From contig CALYLW010001097.1 of the NCBI GenBank assembly GCA_944989445.1, forward strand, positions 687,598 to 751,597: a DNA stretch of 64,000 bases, in the 5' to 3' direction. This document shows, in pieces, positions 56,175-64,000 of the stretch (its first letter is position 1; every line of letters begins with the position of its first letter). A program made the translations under genes and the position numbers. Source of the DNA: Ampullaceana balthica (Eukaryota; Mollusca; Gastropoda; Lymnaeidae). The notes under the pieces were generated by a model, which saw only the letters and a list, made by a program, of their open reading frames with translations, did not search any database and was not told the DNA's origin.

Positions 56175-57415
56175 TCACGTGATAATTCCTGGCTATGAGC
56201 AAGATATCATGTGACATGATAATCACTGGCTATCAACAAGATATCATGTGACCTCATAATCCCTGGCTATGAACAAGATATCAAGTGACCTGATAATCCC
56301 TGGCTATGAACAAGATATCATGTGACCTGATAATCCCTGGCTATGAACAAGATATCATGTGACCTGATAATCCCTGGCTATCAACAAGATATCATGTGAC
56401 CTGATAATCCCTGGCTATCAACTAGATATCATGTGACCTGATAATCCCTGGCTATGAACAAGATATCAAGTGACCTGATAATCACTGGCTATGAACAAGA
56501 TATCATGTGACCTGATAATCCCTGGCTATCAACAAAGATATCATGTGACCTGATAATCCCTGGCTATCAACAAGATATCATGTGACCTGATAATCCCTTG
56601 CTATGAACAAGATATCATTTGATCTGATAATCCCTGGCAATGAACAAGATATCATTTGATCTGATAATCCCTGGCTATGAACAAGACATCATTTGATCTG
56701 ATAAACCCTGGCTATGAACAAGATATCATTTGATCTGATAATCCCTGGCTATGAACAAGATATCATTTGATCTGATAAACCCTGGCTATGAACAAGATAT
56801 CATTTGATCTGATAATCCCTGGCTATCAACAAGATATAACTTGATCTGATAATCCCTGGCTATCAACAAGATATCACTTGATCTGATAAGCCCTGGCTAT
56901 GAACAAGATATCATTTGATCTGATAATCCCTGGCTATGAACAAGAAATCATATGATCTGATAATCCCTGGCTATCAACAAGATATCATGTGACCTGATAA
57001 TCCCTGGCTATCAACAAGATATCATGTGACCTGATAATGCCTGGCTATCAACAAGATATCATGTGACCTGATAATCCCTGGCTATCAACAAGATATCATG
57101 TGACCTGATAATCCCTGGCTATCAACAAGATATCATGTGACCTGATAATCCCTGGCTATCAACAAGATATCATGTGACCTGATAATCCCTGGCTATCAAC
57201 AAGATATCATGTGACCTGATAATCCCTGGCTATCAACAAGATATCATGTGACCTGATAATCCCTGGCTATCAACAAGATATCATGTGACCTGATAATCCC
57301 TGGCTATCGACAAGATATCATGTGACCTGATAATCCCTGGCTATCAACAAGATATCATGTGACCTGATAATCCCTGGCTATCAACAAGATATCATGTGAC
57401 CTGATAATCCCTGAT
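56175..57415 (-). repeat. 37-bp satellite repeating the syntaxin exon donor, ~34 copies
   Basis: On the minus strand each unit reads GCCAGGGATTATCAG|GTCA then CATGATATCTTGTTGATA. The exon ends AAAGCCAGGGATTATCAG|GT. So 15 exon bases plus GTCA are in the unit. The first intron bases after the true donor (TTTTTGTGATTTTTG) are unique, then the array begins with a partial unit (AATCAGGGATTATCAG). Distal units have GTGACC/TGATCT variants and a few mutated donors. Confidence 0.95.
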
Positions 57416-57447
57416 TAACCCGAGATACAAAAATCACAAAAACTGAC

Positions 57448-57530
57448 CTGATAATCCCTGGCTTTACTCAGCTGCTTTGTTCCTTCTTCCACTGACAGTT
57501 GAGCGTTGTCAATGTTTGCCTCAATACTAT
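57448..57530 (-). CDS. STX: Syntaxin-7/12-like, last common exon (end of SNARE motif)
   Basis: The acceptor TTTCGCTACTCAG and donor GATTATCAG|GTCAGTT bound an 83-nt exon (2 nt plus 27 codons). The peptide SIEANIDNAQLSVEEGTKQL then SKARDYQ matches the C-terminal half of the Qa-SNARE helix of syntaxins 7/12 (SIEANVE..... QL.KA..YQ). It is a t-SNARE segment that zippers with partner SNAREs in endosomal fusion. The N-terminal domain and the rest of the SNARE motif must lie right of 64000, on the minus strand. The exon's last bases seed the 37-bp array that follows. Confidence 0.9.
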
Positions 57531-57559
57531 CTGAGTAGCGAAATAAATGAGAACAATTA

Positions 57560-59155
57560 CATCATTCAGACATTGACAGATACACTTGGACATATGAGTA
57601 CATCATACAGGCATTGACATATACACTTGGACTCATGAGTACATCATCCAGGCATTGACATATACACTTGGACACATGGGTACATCATCCAGGCATTGAC
57701 ATATACACTTGGACACACGGGTACATCATCCAGGCATTGACATATACACTTGGACACATCAGTACATCATCCAGGCATTGACATATACACTTGGACACAT
57801 GGGTACATCATCCAGGCATTGACAGATACACTTGGACACATGGGTACATCATCCAGGCATTGACATATACACTTGGACACATGGGTACATCATCCAGGCA
57901 TTGAAATATACACTTGGACACATGGGTACATCATCCAGGCATTGGCATATACACTTGGACACATGGGTACATCATCCAGGCATTGACATATACACTTGGA
58001 CACATAAGTACATCATCCAGGCATTGACATATACAATTGGACACATGAGTACATCATCCAGGCATTGACATATACACTTGGACACATGAGTACATCATCC
58101 AGGCATTGACATATACACTTGGACACATGAGTACATCATCCAGGCATTGACATATACACTTGGACACATGGTTACATCATCCAGGCATTGACATATACAC
58201 TTGGACACTTGGGTACATCATCCAGGCATTGACAGATACACTTGGACACATGGGTACATCATCCAGGCATTGACATATACACTTGGACACATGGGTACAT
58301 CATCCAGGCATTGAAATATACACTTGTACACTTGGGTATATCTTCCAGGCATTGACATATACACTTGGACACATGGGTACGTCATCCAGGCATTGACATT
58401 TGACAAATACACTTCGAGACATGAGTACATCATCCAGGCATTGACATATACACTTGGACACATGATTACATCATCCAGGCATTGACATATACACTTGGAC
58501 ACATGGGTACATCATCCAGGCATTGAAATATACACTTGGACACTTGGGTATATCTTCCAGGCATTGACATATACACTTGGACACATGGGTACGTCATCCA
58601 GGCATTGACATTTGACAAATACACTTCGAGACATGAGTACATCATCCAGGCATTGACATATACACTTGGACACATGATTACATCATCCAGGCATTGACAT
58701 ATACACTTGGACACATGGGTACATCATCCAGGCATTGACATATACACTTAGACACATGGTTACATCATCCAGGCGTTGACATATACACTTGGACACATTG
58801 GTACATCATCAACACATTGACATATACACTTGGACACATGGGTACGTCATCCAGGCATTGACAAATACACTTTGACACATGAGTACATCATCCAGGCATT
58901 GACATATAAACTTTGACACCTGAGTACATCATCCAGGTATTGACATATACACTTGGACACATGAGTACATAATCCAGGCATTGACATATACACTTGGACA
59001 CTTGAGTACATCATCCAGGCATTGACATATACACTTTGACACATGAGTACATCATCCAGGCATTGACATATACACTTGGACACATGAGTACATCATCCAG
59101 GCATTAACATATGTACTTGGACACATGAGTACATCATCCAGGCATTTACATATAA
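57560..59155. repeat. 41-bp satellite upstream of the syntaxin acceptor, ~39 copies
   Basis: Units contain GACACATGGGTACATCATCC then AGGCATTGACATATACACTT. The array starts ~35 nt upstream of the exon acceptor; its first degenerate unit includes ACATCATTCAGACATTGAC. A higher-order duplication with a 248-bp period spans 58206-58700. Confidence 0.95.
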
Positions 59156-59204
59156 CACAGCCCATTTAAGTTATTGCATCCACTTTTACTGATGAAGTAG
59201 AAAC

Positions 59205-62200
59205 AGCTCTTACTTATGTCATTTGACTGTCTTATATGAGATGTTAATCAGAGGTCTATCAAACAGCTCTTACTTATGTCATTTGACTCTCTTATATGAG
59301 ATGTTAATCAGAGGTCTATCAAACAGCTCTTACTTATGTCATTTGACTCTCTTATATGAGATGTTAATCAGGTCTATCAAACAACTCTTACTTATGTCAT
59401 TTGACTCGCTTATATGAGATGTTAATCAGGTCTATCAAACAACTCTTACTTATGTCATTTGACTCTCTTATATGAGATGTTAATCAGAGGTCTATCAAAC
59501 AACTCTTACTTATGTCATTTGACTCTCTTATATGAGATGTTAATCAGAGGTCTATCAAACAGCTCTTACTTATGTCATTTGACTCTCTTATATGAGATGT
59601 TAATCAGGTCTATCAAACAACTCTTACTTATGTCATTTGACTCTCTTATATGAGATGTTAATCAGAGGTCTATCAAACAGCTCTTACTTATGTCATTTGA
59701 CTCTCTTATATGAGATGTTAATCAGGTCTATCAAACAACTCTTACTAATGTCATTTGACTCGCTTATATGAGATGTTAATCAGGTCTATCAAACAGCTCT
59801 TACTTATGTCATTTGACTCTCTTATATGAGATGTTAATCAGAGGTCTATCAAACAGCTCTTACTTATGTCATTTGACTCTCTTATATGAGATGTTAATCA
59901 GGTCTATCAAACAACTCTTACTTATGTCATTTGACTCTCTTATATGAGATGTTAATCAGAGGTCTATCAAACAACTCTTACTTATGTCATTTGACTCTCT
60001 TATATGAGATGTTAATCAGAGGTCTATCAAACAGCTCTTACTTATGTCATTTGACTCTCTTATATGAGATGTTAATCAGGTCTATCAAACAACTCTTACT
60101 TATGTCATTTGACTCGCTTATATGAGATGTTAATCAGAGGTCTATCAAACAACTCTTACTTATGTCATTTGACTCTCTTATATGAGATGTTAATCAGAGG
60201 TCTATCAAACAACTCTTACTTATGTCATTTGACTCTCTTATATGAGATGTTAATCAGAGGTCTATCAAACAACTCTTACTTATGTCATTTGACTCTCTTA
60301 TATGAGATGTTAATCAGAGGTCTATCAAACAACTCTTACTTATGTCATTTGACTCTCTTATATGAGATGTTAATCAGGTCTATCAAACAGCTCTTACTTA
60401 TGTCATTTGACTCTCTTATATGAGATGTTAATCAGAGGTCTATCAAACAGCTCTTACTTATGTCATTTGACTCTCTTATATGAGATGTTAATCAGAGGTC
60501 TATCAAACAACTCTTACTTATGTCATTTGACTCTCTTATATGAGATGTTAATCAGAGGTCTATCAAACAGCTCTTACTTATGTCATTTGACTCTCTTATA
60601 TGAGATGTTAATCAGAGGTCTATCAAACAGCTCTTACTTATGTCATTTGACTCTCTTATATGAGATGTTAATCAGGTCTATCAAACAACTCTTACTTATG
60701 TCATTTGACTCTCTTATATGAGATGTTAATCAGAGGTCTATCAAACAACTCTTACTTATGTCATTTGACTCTCTTATATGAGATGTTAATCAGGTCTATC
60801 AAACAGCTCTTACTTATGTCATTTGACTCGCTTATATGAGATGTTAATCAGAGGTCTATCAAACAACTCTTACTTATGTCATTTGACTCTCTTATATGAG
60901 ATGTTAATCAGAGGTCTATCAAACAACTCTTACTTATGTCATTTGACTCTCTTATATGAGATGTTAATCAGGTCTATCAAACAGCTCTTACTTATGTCAT
61001 TTGACTCTCTTATATGAGATGTTAATCAGAGGTCTATCAAACAACTCTTACTTATGTCATTTGACTCTCTTATATGAGATGTTAATCAGGTCTATCAAAC
61101 AGCTCTTACTTATGTCATTTGACTCTCTTATATGAGATGTTAATCAGAGGTCTATCAAACAGCTCTTACTTATGTCATTTGACTCTCTTATATGAGATGT
61201 TAATCAGGTCTATCAAACAGCTCTTACTTATGTCATTTGACTCTCTTATATGAGATGTTAATCAGGTCTATCAAACAGCTCTTACTTATGTCATTTGACT
61301 CTCTTATATGAGATGTTAATCAGGTCTATCAAACAGCTCTTACTTATGTCATTTGACTCTCTTATATGAGATGTTAATCAGAGGTCTATCAAACAGCTCT
61401 TACTTATGTCATTTGACTCTCTTATATGAGATGTTAATCAGAGGTCTATCAAACAACTCTTACTTATGTCATTTGACTCTCTTATATGAGATGTTAATCA
61501 GAGGTCTATCAAACAGCTCTTACTTATGTCATTTGACTCTCTTATATGAGATGTTAATCAGAGGTCTATCAAACAGCTCTTACTTATGTCATTTGACTCT
61601 CTTATATGAGATGTTAATCAGGTCTATCAAACAGCTCTTACTTATGTCATTTGACTCTCTTATATGAGATGTTAATCAGAGGTCTATCAAACAGCTCTTA
61701 CTTATGTCATTTGACTCTCTTATATGAGATGTTAATCAGAGGTCTATCAAACAGCTCTTACTTATGTCATTTGACTCTCTTATATGAGATGTTAATCAGG
61801 TCTATCAAACAGCTCTTACTTATGTCATTTGACTCTCTTATATGAGATGTTAATCAGAGGTCTATCAAACAGCTCTTACTTATGTCATTTGACTCTCTTA
61901 TATGAGATGTTAATCAGGTCTATCAAACAACTCTTACTTATGTCATTTGACTCTCTTATATGAGATGTTAATCAGAGGTCTATCAAACAGCTCTTACTTA
62001 TGTCATTTGACTCTCTTATATGAGATGTTAATCAGGTCTATCAAACAGCTCTTACTTATGTCATTTGACTCTCTTATATGAGATGTTAATCAGGTCTATC
62101 AAACAGCTCTTACTTATGTCATTTGACTCTCTTATATGAGATGTTAATCAGGTCTATCAAACAGCTCTTACTTATGTCATTTGACTCTCTTATATGAGAT

Positions 62201-64000
62201 GTTAATCAGGTCTATCAAACAGCTCTTACTTATGTCATTTGACTCTCTTATATGAGATGTTAATCAGGTCTATCAAACAACTCTTACTTATGTCATTTGA
62301 CTCTCTTATATGAGATGTTAATCAGGTCTATCAAACAGCTCTTACTTATGTCATTTGACTCTCTTATATGAGATGTTAATCAGGTCTATCAAACAGCTCT
62401 TACTTATGTCATTTGACTCTCTTATATGAGATGTTAATCAGGTCTATCAAACAGCTCTTACTTATGTCATTTGACTCGCTTATATGAGATGTTAATCAGG
62501 TCTATCAAACAGCTCTTACTTATGTCATTTGACTCGCTTATATGAGATGTTAATCAGAGGTCTATCAAACAGCTCTTACTTATGTCATTTGACTCTCTTA
62601 TATGAGATGTTAATCAGAGGTCTATCAAACAGCTCTTACTTATGTCATTTGACTCTCTTATATGAGATGTTAATCAGAGGTCTATCAAACAGCTCTTACT
62701 TATGTCATTTGACTCTCTTATATGAGATGTTAATCAGAGGTCTATCAAACAGCTCTTACTTATGTCATTTGACTCTCTTATATGAGATGTTAATCAGAGG
62801 TCTATCAAACAACTCTTACTTATGTCATTTGACTCTCTTATATGAGATGTTAATCAGGTCTATCAAACAGCTCTTACTTATGTCATTTGACTGTCTTATA
62901 TGAGATGTTAATCAGAGGTCTATCAAACAACTCTTACTTATGTCATTTGACTCTCTTATATGAGATGTTAATCAGGTCTATCAAACAGCTCTTACTTATG
63001 TCATTTGACTCTCTTATATGAGATGTTAATCAGAGGTCTATCAAACAGCTCTTACTTATGTCATTTGACTCTCTTATATGAGATGTTAATCAGGTCTATC
63101 AAACAGCTCTTACTTATGTCATTTGACTCGCTTATATGAGATGTTAATCAGGTCTATCAAACAGCTCTTACTTTTGTCATTTGACTCGCTTATATGAGAT
63201 GTTAATCAGGTCTATCAAACAGCTCTTACTTATGTCATTTGACTCGCTTATATGAGATGTTAATCAGGTCTATCAAACAGCTCTTACTTATGTCATTTGA
63301 CTCGCTTATATGAGATGTTAATCAGAGGTCTATCAAACAACTCTTACTTATGTCATTTGACTCTCTTATATGAGATGTTAATCAGGTCTATCAAACACTC
63401 TTACTTATGTCATTTGACTCTTATATGAGATGTTAATCAGGTCTATCAAACAGCTCTTACTTATGTCATTTGACTCGCTTATATGAGATGTTAATCAGGT
63501 CTATCAAACAGCTCTTACTTATGTCATTTGACTCGCTTATATGAGATGTTAATCAGGTCTATCAAACAGCTCTTACTTAGTCATTTGACTCTCTATTAGA
63601 TGTATCAGGTCTATCAAACAGCTCTACTATGTCATTTGACTCTTATATGAGATGTTAATCAGGTCTATCAAACAGCTCTTACTTATGTCATTTGACTCTC
63701 TTATATGAGATGTTAATCAGGTCTATCAAACAGCTCTTACTTATGTCATTTGACTCTCTTATATGAGATGTTAATCAGAGGTCTATCAAACAGCTCTTAC
63801 TTATGTCATTTGACTCTCTTATATGAGATGTTAATCAGGGTCTATCAAACAGCTCTTACTTATGTCATTTGACTCTCTTATATGAGATGTTAATCAGAGG
63901 TCTATCAAACAGCTCTTACTTATGTCATTTGACTCTCTTATATGAGATGTTAATCAGAGGTCTATCAAACAACTCTTACTTATGTCATTTGACTCTCTTA
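59205..64000. repeat. 58/60-bp satellite, ~80 copies, reaching the window end
   Basis: Units contain GTCATTTGACTCTCTTATAT then GAGATGTTAATCAG, with an optional AG that makes 60 or 58 bp, then GTCTATCAAACAGCTCTTAC. A second site alternates AACAG/AACAA. On the minus strand every unit carries ACATAAGTAAGAGC, which includes a donor-like GTAAGAG. Near 63577-63650 several single bases are missing from consecutive units. Confidence 0.95.

Noticed and set aside
59205..64000. CRISPR-like regular repeats
   Set aside because: Units are contiguous with no unique spacers, in an animal genome; it is a satellite.

Overview
This window is nuclear DNA from an animal, most likely a mollusc and plausibly a gastropod. 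It has spliced metazoan genes (a membrane progestin/adipoQ receptor of the PAQR family, a syntaxin-7/12-type SNARE, a secreted cysteine-rich VWC-like protein). These genes sit among non-LTR, LTR, hAT, piggyBac-like and Penelope-like element relics and an unusually dense set of tandem repeats, around 35 separate arrays. There is no sign of prokaryotic gene organisation. The species assignment is inference; nothing in the sequence proves it.

Layout. 1-8.98 kb (+ strand): the last two coding exons of a VWC-like secreted protein (4896-4989 and 8358-8682), with a minus-strand LINE (1085-4785) just upstream. The intron between them holds a repeat array, a non-autonomous hAT element (5076-6747), a LINE 3' fragment and a Penelope-type tail with a hammerhead-like core. 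10.3-16.5 kb: a degenerate hAT transposon with a perfect 8-bp target duplication, containing a nested dead LINE. 17.2-18.3 kb: a 39-bp satellite. 19.2-43.4 kb (- strand): a complete four-exon PAQR gene. I reconstruct 392 codons with all splice phases agreeing. Intron 3 carries a 9.3-kb hAT transposon swollen by internal satellites and nested elements. Intron 2 carries a 4.3-kb gag-only LTR retrotransposon with a KH-like RNA-binding module, plus two large satellites. 43.5-52.1 kb: satellites, a SINE, a LINE fragment and probably the syntaxin 3' UTR. 52.1-57.5 kb (- strand): the 3' end of a syntaxin gene with two alternative terminal exons encoding different membrane anchors, and a piggyBac-like element (53860-55224) in the intron. 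57.5-64 kb: two more satellites, still in the presumed syntaxin intron.

The main observation is that many of the satellites are reiterated RNA-processing boundaries. Four of the five splice donors visible here (VWC exon, PAQR exons 1 and 2, syntaxin exon) are followed by arrays whose unit contains the last exon nucleotides plus the GT of that same donor. The fifth (PAQR exon 3) has an array starting about 8 nt into its intron. The PAQR exon 3 acceptor is likewise repeated about 100 times, so the 10.6-kb intron 2 is built mostly of copies of its own 5' and 3' splice sites plus one LTR element. The array upstream of PAQR exon 1 repeats a branch-point/acceptor-like sequence. Arrays also cover the PAQR stop codon, the hAT transposase stop codon and the VWC gene's AATAAA poly(A) signal. 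I do not know a described system of this kind. Whether it reflects a mechanism or merely tolerance of boundary duplications is open.

Copy numbers below are array length divided by period, not exact counts. Satellite lengths depend on the assembly.
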